DNA of 64,000 nucleotides from Campylobacter insulaenigrae NCTC 12927 (GTDB lineage Bacteria; Campylobacterota; Campylobacteria; Campylobacterales; Campylobacteraceae), in contig NZ_CP007770.1 of assembly GCF_000816185.1 (NCBI RefSeq), forward strand, positions 1,401,082 through 1,465,081. The letters are read 5' to 3'. The notes beneath the pieces are model-generated. The model worked only from the letters and a program-made list of their open reading frames with translations, was not told where the DNA came from and did not search any database. Shown here piece by piece: positions 46,360 to 54,787 of the stretch. Position numbers and translations under genes: made by a program. Each line of letters opens with the position of its first letter. Positions within the stretch are counted from its first letter, which is position 1.

Positions 46360-46490
46360 ACTTCTCCCTTTGATTTTAAATGTTAATTATAAGAAAATAA
46401 AGTTAAGCAATGTCTAAAGCAAGTGAAATATTGTCATTAGTTTGCAAAATCAATATATAATCTTAAAATTAAAAAATTTAAAGGTTATCA

Positions 46491-47666
46491 ATGAAAAAAA
46501 TCATCTTAGGTATTATTGTAGTTTTTGCATTTGTTGCTTTTTTTGCTTCAAGTTTTTATATGAATTCTTTAAATGAAAAAGTATTTTCATATCTTAATGC
46601 AGATACATCTTATTACAAAGTAGAAGATATCAACTATACTAAAGGATTATTAAATTCAAAAGGTGAATTTAAAGTAACTCTTAATAATATTCCTTATAGT
46701 TTTAAAGTTCATATTGATTTTTCTAATATTATATTAACAAGCAACAATATAAAAATTTCCATTCTTAATGAAAATGAAGATTTATCAAATATATTTTCTA
46801 ACGAAGAAATTTTAAAAATATTAATTAATACAAAACTAAACAAGAAAATTATCGTAAATGCTAAATTAAACGATCTTAATACCACATACGATGATACAGA
46901 TATAGTTATAAAAAATTTGAATTTTATCATCAATGGTAGTGATATTTTTATAGACAATATGCAATTAAATGCTGATTATATCCTCTTTGGGCAACCATCT
47001 CAAGAAGATGGTATGGTTGAATTAAAAAATATAAAAATTTCTGAAATTCCTACAAGTCAATTAAAATTTGAAGATATTTTAAATCCTTCACGTAATAGCG
47101 AACAAAATACAACTATAGAAAGTATAAATTTTTTAAATGAAATAATTTTAAAAAATTTAAATATCTATACAAAAACAACCACCAACCCACAAAACAATTA
47201 TGACAATATCTTAGAAGTAAATCTCGCAAATTTACAGCTTTTACCAAATAATTTTATCTTAGATGATATAGCCTTAGCTATGGATTTTAAAAATATTTCC
47301 AAAGAAGTTTATGACAAAATATTACAAAGTTCTAATACTAATTTATTTTCTTTAATACTCTTAGCTAACAATTTTTTACAAACTGATCCTCAAATTTTCT
47401 TAAATAATTTTTCATTTTCAAAAGAAAATAAAAAATTTGTTTCAAATGGTCAAACCATAGTCAAAGATAATTCAATAAAAAGTCAAGTTCATATCCAATC
47501 TCAACTACTTCCAAGTCAAATCATAGGTGATTTAGAAAATTTTAACGAATTTTTTGTTGATCAAAATGGATCTTATGTATTTGATTTGATTTATGATGAT
47601 TCAAACAAAACCGATATCAAGACAATTATAAATGGCGAACAAACAGATTTCATGTCTGTTAATTAA
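46491..47666 (+). CDS. DUF945-like periplasmic/membrane-anchored protein
   Basis: This 391-residue protein has an N-terminal signal anchor (KKIILGIIVVFAFVAFFASS) and an otherwise soluble Asn/Ile-rich body. The start (YKVEDINYTKGLLNSKGEFK) and the alternation of short beta strands resemble the DUF945/YdgA family, which is distantly AsmA-like. No enzyme motif is seen. Its TAATG overlap with rarA suggests coupled translation. The function is unknown. Confidence 0.75.
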   Translation: MKKIILGIIVVFAFVAFFASSFYMNSLNEKVFSYLNADTSYYKVEDINYTKGLLNSKGEFKVTLNNIPYSFKVHIDFSNIILTSNNIKISILNENEDLSNIFSNEEILKILINTKLNKKIIVNAKLNDLNTTYDDTDIVIKNLNFIINGSDIFIDNMQLNADYILFGQPSQEDGMVELKNIKISEIPTSQLKFEDILNPSRNSEQNTTIESINFLNEIILKNLNIYTKTTTNPQNNYDNILEVNLANLQLLPNNFILDDIALAMDFKNISKEVYDKILQSSNTNLFSLILLANNFLQTDPQIFLNNFSFSKENKKFVSNGQTIVKDNSIKSQVHIQSQLLPSQIIGDLENFNEFFVDQNGSYVFDLIYDDSNKTDIKTIINGEQTDFMSVN

Positions 47667-48856
47667 TGAATAATTTAAGTCTCAAATTTCGTCCTAAAAC
47701 TCTAAACGAAGTTTTAGGACAAGAAAATTTAGTAGAAATTTTTAAAAAATTTATATCTCTTTCAAAACTGCCACATAGTATATTTTTTGGACCCGCAGGA
47801 TGTGGAAAAACCTCTTTTGCTAGAGCAGTAGCTTTTGATTTTAAACTTGATTTTTATGAATTTGATGGTGGAAATTTTAGGCTTGATGAGCTAAGAAAAG
47901 TATTAAACAAATATGAAAATTCACTTTATAAACCTTTAATTTTTATAGATGAAGTTCATAGACTTTCAAAAACTCAACAAGAGATGCTTTTAGTGCCTTT
48001 AGAAAATCAAAATTGTATTTTTATAGGTGCAAGCACCGAAAATCCTTATTTTGCATTAACTTCAGGTATTAGAAGCAGAAGTATGCTTTTTGAATTTCAA
48101 GGATTAAATTATCAAGATTTAGAAAAATTAGCCCTAAGAGTACAAAAAGAATTAAACTGTACAATCGATGATGATGCTAAAGATTTTTTAATTAATTCAA
48201 GCGCAAATGATGCAAGAAGTTTTTTAAATTTATGTGAATTTGCATTAGCCCTTAATCCTTTAAACATACAACTTCAAACTTTAAAAAAGTTAAGAGCTAA
48301 TGTTTTAAACGATAGTATTTCTAGTAAAGATGTGCACTACAAACTCGCAAGTTCCTTGATTAAAAGCTTAAGAGGAAGTGATGTAGATGCTAGTTTATAT
48401 TATCTTGCTAGATTAATCGATGGAGGAGAAAGTGCTGATTTCATAGCTAGAAGATTAGTTATATTTGCTAGCGAAGATATCTCTAATGCCAACCCTCAAG
48501 CTTTAAATTTAGCTACAAGCACACTTATAGCAGTTAAAAACATAGGTTATCCTGAAGCTAGAATCATCTTAGCACAATGTGTGGTATTTTTAGCAAGCTC
48601 TCCTAAATCAAATTCAAGTTATTTGGCTATAAACGATGCTTTAACCTATGTCAAAAATAACCCTGCCTTAAAAACACTTCCTCATCTTGATAATAATCAC
48701 CCTAAAAGAAACACTTACCTGTATCCTCATGATTTTGGAGGTTGGGTAAAACAAAGATATTTAGAAAAAGATTTAAAATTTTACCATAGCAAGAACATAG
48801 GATTTGAACAACAACTAAATTTATGGCTAACACAAATGAAAAAGCATCAAACATAA
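47666..48856 (+). CDS. rarA: Replication-associated recombination AAA+ ATPase RarA
   Basis: RarA (MgsA) is a clamp-loader-like AAA+ ATPase that acts at stalled replication forks. Walker A is GPAGCGKTS (42-50), Walker B is LIFIDEVHRLSKTQQ, sensor 1 lies in GASTENPYF, and the C-terminal tetramerisation part includes the recognisable SLRGSDVDASLYYLARLIDG. It has 396 residues, slightly shorter than the E. coli protein (447) but with all core domains. It is translationally coupled to the DUF945-like gene. Confidence 0.95.
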   Translation: MNNLSLKFRPKTLNEVLGQENLVEIFKKFISLSKLPHSIFFGPAGCGKTSFARAVAFDFKLDFYEFDGGNFRLDELRKVLNKYENSLYKPLIFIDEVHRLSKTQQEMLLVPLENQNCIFIGASTENPYFALTSGIRSRSMLFEFQGLNYQDLEKLALRVQKELNCTIDDDAKDFLINSSANDARSFLNLCEFALALNPLNIQLQTLKKLRANVLNDSISSKDVHYKLASSLIKSLRGSDVDASLYYLARLIDGGESADFIARRLVIFASEDISNANPQALNLATSTLIAVKNIGYPEARIILAQCVVFLASSPKSNSSYLAINDALTYVKNNPALKTLPHLDNNHPKRNTYLYPHDFGGWVKQRYLEKDLKFYHSKNIGFEQQLNLWLTQMKKHQT

Positions 48857-48904
48857 TTACTTTAAGCACATTATAAAAAAATTTTTATATAATTTTCACC
48901 TTAT

Positions 48905-48980
48905 GGTTCCGTAGCTCAGCTGGTAGAGCACCACCTTGACATGGTGGTGGTCGTTGGTTCAAGTCCAATCGGAGCCACCA
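48905..48980 (+). tRNA. tRNA-Val (anticodon GAC)
   Basis: This is a 76-base tRNA with encoded CCA. The acceptor GGTTCCG pairs with CGGAGCC including one T-G pair. The anticodon stem CCACC/GGTGG encloses TTGACAT with anticodon GAC. The T arm is GTTGGTTCAAGTCCAAT. It stands between rarA and the Mop gene, at the edge of the accessory region. Confidence 0.95.
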
Positions 48981-49083
48981 TTTTGTAGTTTTCTAACTTA
49001 AATTACTATAATTTTAAGAGTATTTAAAATCTAATCAATCTTTATAAAATTAAAGAAAATAAATAAGCATAGACTTGCTGATT

Positions 49084-49503
49084 TTATAAACCTATCATCA
49101 CTGAAGTTGATTTTATGATTCCACAAACCTCATCACCAACTTTAAAATCAACATCTTGAGCAGAATTTAATGTGATTAATGATGTTAAAATTTGATTTTC
49201 TCCTAAATCTAAACTAACTTCAGCACTAACTACACCTTTATTTATATTTGTAATTTTACCTTTTAAGATATTTCTTGCACTAATTTTAAGATCTTTTTCA
49301 TTACTTATCATAACTGATGTTGATTTAATGATAGCTTTTACTTCTTTACCAACTTTAAGATCTAAATTCTCTATAGAATTTTTAGTTATGATTGAAACAA
49401 TTTTTATCCCATTTTTTAACTCTAATACCACCTCTGCATTTACTGCACCTGCAACTAATTCTACTACTTTTCCTGAAAAAACATTTCTTGCACTAATTTG
49501 CAT
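49084..49503 (-). CDS. Molybdate-binding Mop protein with two TOBE domains
   Basis: This 139-residue cytoplasmic protein is an internal duplication of the Mop/TOBE domain. Residues 1-67 (MQISARNVFSGKVVELVAGA, ending IIKSTSVMI) repeat at 72-139 (LKISARNILKGKITNINKGV, ending IIKSTSVMIGL). Such proteins bind molybdate or tungstate oxyanions and buffer them for cofactor synthesis. It stands alone, with no modABC transporter or ModE nearby. The ribosome site is AAGGAG. Confidence 0.9.
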   Translation of the reverse strand: MQISARNVFSGKVVELVAGAVNAEVVLELKNGIKIVSIITKNSIENLDLKVGKEVKAIIKSTSVMISNEKDLKISARNILKGKITNINKGVVSAEVSLDLGENQILTSLITLNSAQDVDFKVGDEVCGIIKSTSVMIGL

Positions 49504-49963
49504 TTTTACTCCTTAATTATGAAATTATTATAATTTAAAATTCACTCACCTGTAAAAACTCTTTATAATATTTATCATGATTTAATAACTATATTCTTGC
49601 TATCTTAACAATATTTTCTTAATCAGGTATTACATATCTTTATATATTTTTTCATCAGATAAAAGAAATCTCGGTAATAAAAAGCATTGAGCAAACTACG
49701 ATAAATTCAAACTTTAGTGGTATAAATTAACAAAATTATTTTTGCTATATTTATTTAATTAAAAAATTTAAAATTGATTAAATATAAAAAGAACAAAATC
49801 TAATAGCTTTTTGATGTTATAAGATAGACTTATAATATCTTAGAATATATTTTTATTCAATTTTATTAAAAAGCATCTTTGATATAATTATACTAAGGAA
49901 ATAAAAATTTATAAATATTTACGCATCAAAAATCTCTTTCATAGATCGCAAATAGGAGTATAT
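49504..49963. other. 460-base gap before the restriction-modification locus
   Basis: I see no gene here. It is very AT-rich, with stops in all frames. A -10-like TATAAT (49883-49888) about 75 bases before the Mod fragment could drive the restriction-modification transcript. Short stretches that translate sensibly in one frame suggest decayed coding DNA, but I cannot identify it. Confidence 0.4.
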
Positions 49964-50244
49964 ATGCAAAATGAATTATTGCAAAATTTAGAGAATCATT
50001 TTGAAACGCTAAATCACATTAGAAATTTAGCACAAAATTATGATGAAAGATTATTAGATTATCTTTTAGAGCAAAGCATATATAAAGATGAATTAAAAGT
50101 AGATTTTTTATCACACAAAAGAATGCTTTAATTTTTAAACTCAATGACTTTTTAACTTTTTTAGATCTTAGAAATTTAAGCGGTAGTTTCACAAGTTATG
50201 CAAATAAAATAGGGCTTAGCTTTAAAACAAAAGGCTTTTTATGA
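49964..50244 (+). pseudogene. N-terminal fragment of a type III DNA methyltransferase (Mod), frameshifted
   Basis: An ATG at 49964 with ribosome site AGGAG opens a 55-codon frame (MQNELLQNLENHFETLNHIR, then YDERLLDYLLEQSIY) that stops at 50129-50131. The coding pattern continues one frame over from about 50125 (ALIFKLNDFLTFLDLRNLSG, then SFTSYANKIGL) to a TGA at 50242-50244. One extra base in the A run at 50117-50120 would join them into about 93 codons. YDERLL and SFTxYxNKIGL are typical of the N-terminal domain of Helicobacter/Campylobacter Mod proteins. The rest of Mod is missing. Its stop overlaps the next ATG in ATGA. Confidence 0.65.
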
Positions 50245-53200
50245 TAACAAAGGATAACTTTAAAGAAGTATTGGCAATATTAGGTTTTAAACAAGAGGAT
50301 AATAAATATTCTAAAACTATAAATAGCTACACAATGCAAGTAGATTTTAATAAAGAAAAGCTCATATATCCGCAAGAGCTCACTACTGAAAGTGATACAA
50401 CAAGCAATTTTTCACAAAATGAAAATTTTGTTGTTTTTGAATGTGTGCATAAACTCTTAGAAATAGGCTACAAAGCTCAAGACTTAGTATTAGAAAAAAC
50501 TTGGAAGCTAGGGCATAGTGCTAAAAGCGGTAGAGCAGATATTACAATATATAAAAGCGATGAAAATAATAAAGAAAGTTATGTTTATTGCATTATAGAA
50601 TGTAAAACTATGGGAAAAGAATTTGATAATGCTAAAAAAGATTTATTTAATAATAGCGATGGCAACCAACTTTTTAGCTATGCCGCATAAGCTAGAAGCG
50701 TAGAATGGCTATGCCTATATGCCAGTGATTATAAAAATTCAGAAATAATAACAAAAGAAGAGATTATTAAATTTAAAGATGATGCAAATATTTTAAATCT
50801 AAGTTTAAATGATAATTCAATACAGACATTTCAAAAAGCATCAGGTGTAAGCGATTTTTTCATGGTTTGAGAAGAAACCTATAACAAAAAGTCCTATGAA
50901 AATCTCATTTTTAAATCACAAGCTTATGATATAGGTATATTACCCCTTTATAAAAAAGACTTAAAAGAATTTGAAAAAAGCGATGGTTTAAATGTAAAAT
51001 TCAAAGAGATTCTAAGACATAACAACATAAGCGACCCGCAAAATGCCTTTAATTCACTCTTAGCCCTTTTTCTTTGTAAATGTGTAGATGAAGCAAGCAA
51101 ACAAGATGATGAAGAATTAGACTTTTATTACAACCCTTTTAAAGATGATTATTTTAGCCTATATAAAAGACTTTTAAATCTTTTTATTAAAGGCATGAAA
51201 GATTTTTTAAAAGAAGAAGTTTATCACACAGAAGAAAACTTTGTTGCTAATACCTTGCAAACCTACACAGGTGCAAATCGTAAAAAACTACAAGAGATAT
51301 TAGAAACAGAATTACAAAAAGCAAGAATCTACTCTGCACAATTTTTTAATTTCAAGCAAAGCTACAATAAAAAGCTTTTTGAGAAAAATGGCAAAGTTTT
51401 AGCAGAGGTTATACAGCTTTTTGAGAAATACCGCTTTTCCTATTCTAGCAAGTATCAATTTTTAGGAGATCTTTTTGAGCAATTTTTAAACGAAGGCTTC
51501 AAAGAAGATGAGGGTAGATATTTCACCCCAATGCCAATTACTCGCTTTATGTGGAATGCCCTACCTTTTGAAGATTTTATTAATCTCAAAGATAAAAAGT
51601 TTCCAAAAATTATAGACTTTGCTTGTGGTGCAGGGCATTTTTTGACAGAGGGCGTAAATGCGTTTAGTGATTATTGCAAAGATAAACTCAGCATAGATGA
51701 TAATGCCTTATCAGAAAATTTCTATGGCATAGATAAAGATGATCGCCTAGCAAGGACAACCCAAGTTGCAATGCTTTTAAATGGTGCGAATAAAGCAAAA
51801 ATCCGCTTTATTGATGGCTTAGAATATGATCAAGAATTTTATGGAGCTAAGCAACAAATTTTTGATATATTAGTAGCAAATCCACCCTATTCAGTCAAAG
51901 ACTTCAAACAGCATTTAAGCCAAAATGTCCTAAAAGGCAAAGAGGGCAATAAGCCTTATGAAGTATTAGAATTTACAAGCTTAAATAGTGCAATGATAGA
52001 AAATGTTTTTGTAGAAAGGCTAACTCATATCTTAAAACCAAAAGGCTTAGCAGCAATCATTCTTCCTAGCTCAATCCTTTCAAATACAGATCAAGCTACA
52101 ATCAAAGCAAGAGAAATCATCTTATCAAATTTTAACATTCATGCCATTTGCTCCTTTGGTAGCCAAACCTTTGGCACAACAGGCACAAATACAATCATTT
52201 TATTTTTAAGTCGCTTTGATGAACCGCCAAAGAAGACAGAGCTTTTACAAGATAGCATTAATGCAATTTTTGCTCATACAATGCAAGAAAATTTTACAGA
52301 TAATGAAATATTAGAATCTTATCTAGCGATGCAAGAATTTGAAAAGCAAGATTATATAGGCTTGTTAAAACAAAAAGCTTTGCCAAACTATCCCCTTTTT
52401 GAAGAATACAAAAATGCTTTTGAGAATCTAAACGATATTAAAAAATACAAAGATTCAAAAAATTTTAAAGCCCTAGATAAGCAAGAGCAAGATAAGGAAA
52501 TGCAAAATAGGCTATTTAGCTATATCCTAGAGAGAGAAAAAGTGAAGCTAACTTTTTTTGCACTCACCTACAAGCAAAAAACACTCATTATAAAAGCCCC
52601 AGATGATACAGATGAACAAAAGAAATTCTTGGGCTATGTGATAAGCAAATCTAAAAATAGCAAAAGTGGCTTGAGTGAAACAGAGGGGCTTTTAAGCGAT
52701 AAGCAAAACCGCAACGCACAAGATAAGATCGCCTATGCAATTAAACAAAGTTTCAAGGGTAACTTTCATAATCATGAAAGCTTTAATCAATACATAAGCT
52801 ATGTTATAACTTGCAATCTTTTAAACTTTAAAACCATAGAATTTAACAAAACAATAACACTCAATACAACACAAGATAGCACAAGCCTTAATCCCTTTAT
52901 AGATTCTAAATATGAGCTTGTAAAGTTGGGGGAAGTGTGTAGTATCAATAAGTTCCAACATCAAGTAAGTGCGGAAAAATTAAAAAGCATGAAAGTTAAT
53001 AATGGGAACATAAAGCTTTTACCTAGTTCAAAAAATTACGATTGGTGGACAGATGAAAATATAGCTAAAGGCTATATTAATGAGGGCGAAGTAATAGCAT
53101 TGGGTGTCGCAAGATACGCAAATATTAAGAAATTTAAAGGCAAATTTGTATCAGCCAACAATAAACTTATTAGCATTAAAAATGAAAAAATATTGTTTGA

Positions 53201-54236
53201 CTATACCTACTATATACTTGAAGCATATGGACAAAAACTATATAAAAGCGGTTCTCAATATCCACAATTTGATACAAATAAATTTGAATGTTTTAAAATC
53301 CCCCTACCGCCACTTGAGATTCAAAAACAAATTGTAAAAGAATGCGAGGAAGTAGAAAGCTATACTAAAAATATAAACGATTTGATACAAGCATATGAAA
53401 ATCTTATAAAAGCAGTTTTATTTAAAGCAGATATAATTACAGAAGCTCACAATAATGATACGCAAAGCCTATTCCAAATAATTAACAATCAAGAATTAAG
53501 CCTAGATTCTAAGATAACAATGCAATCTCACCATATAAATATAAGTAAAAATAAAGATTCTAAAACACAGCCAAGCACAACACATTCTAAGCATTTATAT
53601 AGCACACAAGATATTGCATTAGCTATTAATGCACCAGATTCTAATAATACCTTTGATATAGAACAACTAGAAAGCCTTTTAGATTCTATCCCCACTCCAC
53701 CAAAAGAAACATGGGAAAAACATCGCTTAAGTGATAACAAAAAATTTGCAATACAAATAGGCAAACGAGTCCTTAAAGATGAAGTAAAAGAAAGCGGAAA
53801 AATTCCTGTATATAGTGCAAATGTTAAAGAGATTTTTGGATATATTAATAAAGAAATTTTAAACGATTATAATAAAGATAGTATTTTATGGGGGATTGAT
53901 GGGGATTGGGTGGTAAGTTTTATTCCAAAAAATACGCCATTCTATCCGACTGACCATTGTGGATTTTTAAGGGTAAAAAGTAATGAGATAAATACAAAAT
54001 TGTTTAGCTTTGCTTTAGAGCAATCAGGACATAATAAAGGTTTTTGTAGGGAATTAAGAGCATCAATAGATAGGATAAAATCCTTACAAATCACACTACC
54101 TCCACTACAAGAACAAGAAAAGCTTATAGCAATAATTGATTACATAGAAAACAGAAAGCAAATTTTAAAAAATAAGCTTGACAATATGCATAATAACACT
54201 CAAGAAATTTTGCAAAAATACCTCTATCAAAGCTAA
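50241..54236 (+). pseudogene. Fused restriction-methylation-specificity enzyme (type IIG/I-like) broken by two nonsense codons
   Basis: One continuous frame of 1331 codons is interrupted only by TAA (50688-50690) and TGA (50868-50870). Before the first stop is an HsdR-N-like nuclease with a PD-(D/E)XK set: D100 in GRADITIY, then E120 and K122 in IIECKT. After the stops come an N6-adenine methyltransferase (motif I DFACGAGHF, motif IV NPPY) and two HsdS-like target recognition domains, each ending in LPPL (LPPLEIQKQI and LPPLQEQEKL). The stops sit where CAA (AAQARS) and TGG (MVWEET) would restore sense. The nuclease and methylase are thus separated. The DNA is somewhat richer in G+C than its neighbours, suggesting transfer. 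Confidence 0.85.
51195..54236 (+). CDS. Intact methyltransferase-specificity part of the broken enzyme
   Basis: This is the uninterrupted 1013-codon remainder, from the first in-frame ATG after the TGA stop. It holds a helical lead-in, the methyltransferase core (GRYFTPMPI at 108-116, DFACGAGHF at 141-149, NPPY at 229-232) and two target recognition domains (from about 575 and about 845). If translated it could methylate adenine without cutting, since the nuclease lies upstream. AAAGG stands only one base before the ATG, so expression is doubtful. The coordinates are nested in the pseudogene entry. Confidence 0.6.
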   Translation: MKDFLKEEVYHTEENFVANTLQTYTGANRKKLQEILETELQKARIYSAQFFNFKQSYNKKLFEKNGKVLAEVIQLFEKYRFSYSSKYQFLGDLFEQFLNEGFKEDEGRYFTPMPITRFMWNALPFEDFINLKDKKFPKIIDFACGAGHFLTEGVNAFSDYCKDKLSIDDNALSENFYGIDKDDRLARTTQVAMLLNGANKAKIRFIDGLEYDQEFYGAKQQIFDILVANPPYSVKDFKQHLSQNVLKGKEGNKPYEVLEFTSLNSAMIENVFVERLTHILKPKGLAAIILPSSILSNTDQATIKAREIILSNFNIHAICSFGSQTFGTTGTNTIILFLSRFDEPPKKTELLQDSINAIFAHTMQENFTDNEILESYLAMQEFEKQDYIGLLKQKALPNYPLFEEYKNAFENLNDIKKYKDSKNFKALDKQEQDKEMQNRLFSYILEREKVKLTFFALTYKQKTLIIKAPDDTDEQKKFLGYVISKSKNSKSGLSETEGLLSDKQNRNAQDKIAYAIKQSFKGNFHNHESFNQYISYVITCNLLNFKTIEFNKTITLNTTQDSTSLNPFIDSKYELVKLGEVCSINKFQHQVSAEKLKSMKVNNGNIKLLPSSKNYDWWTDENIAKGYINEGEVIALGVARYANIKKFKGKFVSANNKLISIKNEKILFDYTYYILEAYGQKLYKSGSQYPQFDTNKFECFKIPLPPLEIQKQIVKECEEVESYTKNINDLIQAYENLIKAVLFKADIITEAHNNDTQSLFQIINNQELSLDSKITMQSHHINISKNKDSKTQPSTTHSKHLYSTQDIALAINAPDSNNTFDIEQLESLLDSIPTPPKETWEKHRLSDNKKFAIQIGKRVLKDEVKESGKIPVYSANVKEIFGYINKEILNDYNKDSILWGIDGDWVVSFIPKNTPFYPTDHCGFLRVKSNEINTKLFSFALEQSGHNKGFCRELRASIDRIKSLQITLPPLQEQEKLIAIIDYIENRKQILKNKLDNMHNNTQEILQKYLYQS

Positions 54237-54270
54237 ATATCTTTAAAGAATTTAGCTTTGCATTATTTTT
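54229..54270 (+). terminator. Terminator after the restriction-modification gene
   Basis: AAAGCTAAAT (54229-54238) pairs perfectly with ATTTAGCTTT (54250-54259) across an 11-base loop, followed by GCATTATTTTT. It overlaps the last codons of the methyltransferase-specificity frame and the convergent DUF417 gene. Confidence 0.75.
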
Positions 54271-54682
54271 CCAAGATTCTTTTTAAATCAAATTTTAAAA
54301 TCACGCAAGAAGCACCTATAAATAATACATCTTTAAATAAAAATCCATCAAAACCTAGTTGTATCATTAAGCTTAAAGTAGTTAAAGAAGTAGCTAATAC
54401 CCCCAAAGCACCTATAACACCAAATTTAGGATTAAAAAATCCAATAATTAAACAAATATAAATAATTCCCTCTACAATACCCAAAGCATAAGAAGCTCCA
54501 GCATCACCAAACAAATGAGGCAAAAAAGCCAACCAAGTCTTAGAAAATAAAGGTTTTAACAATTCTACTTCAAAATCAAACCATTTAGAAATACCAAAAG
54601 CAAGAAAAACTAAAATAACCACAAAACGCAATACAAACTTATCGATATTTGTATTAATAAAATAATTTGCAAGTTTATTCAT
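54263..54682 (-). CDS. DUF417/YkgB (RclC-like) membrane protein
   Basis: This 139-residue inner-membrane protein has four hydrophobic helices. The segments VILVFLAFGISKWFDFE and a following acidic ELLKPLFSKTWLAFLP, then LGIVEGIIYICLIIGF, fit the DUF417 family, which includes E. coli RclC of the hypochlorite-stress system. The molecular function is not established. It is convergent with the restriction-modification gene. There is no reactive-chlorine regulator nearby, so the RclC role is only a family guess. Confidence 0.8.
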   Translation of the reverse strand: MNKLANYFINTNIDKFVLRFVVILVFLAFGISKWFDFEVELLKPLFSKTWLAFLPHLFGDAGASYALGIVEGIIYICLIIGFFNPKFGVIGALGVLATSLTTLSLMIQLGFDGFLFKDVLFIGASCVILKFDLKRILEK

Positions 54683-54760
54683 AAAATACCTTTATAAAAA
54701 TTGATAAGTATCAAAGTAATTTTGCTAGCAAAATGATTATATCAGAGTTTGTCAAATGTA

Positions 54761-54782
54761 CTTTGAGGTTTAAGCCTCAAAG
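54761..54782 (-). terminator. Probable terminator of the fucose operon
   Basis: CTTTGAGG (54761-54768) pairs perfectly with CCTCAAAG (54775-54782) across a six-base loop, just after the aldehyde dehydrogenase stop on the minus strand. The following T run is weak, so efficiency is uncertain. Confidence 0.5.
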
Positions 54783-54787
54783 CAAGA

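Noticed and set aside
49084..49503. Frameshift or duplication artefact in the Mop gene
   Set aside because: The repeat of about 67 residues is diverged and in frame; tandem TOBE domains are normal for this family.
48905..54236. Integrative element anchored on tRNA-Val
   Set aside because: No integrase gene and no direct repeat of the tRNA 3' end was found to the right of it.
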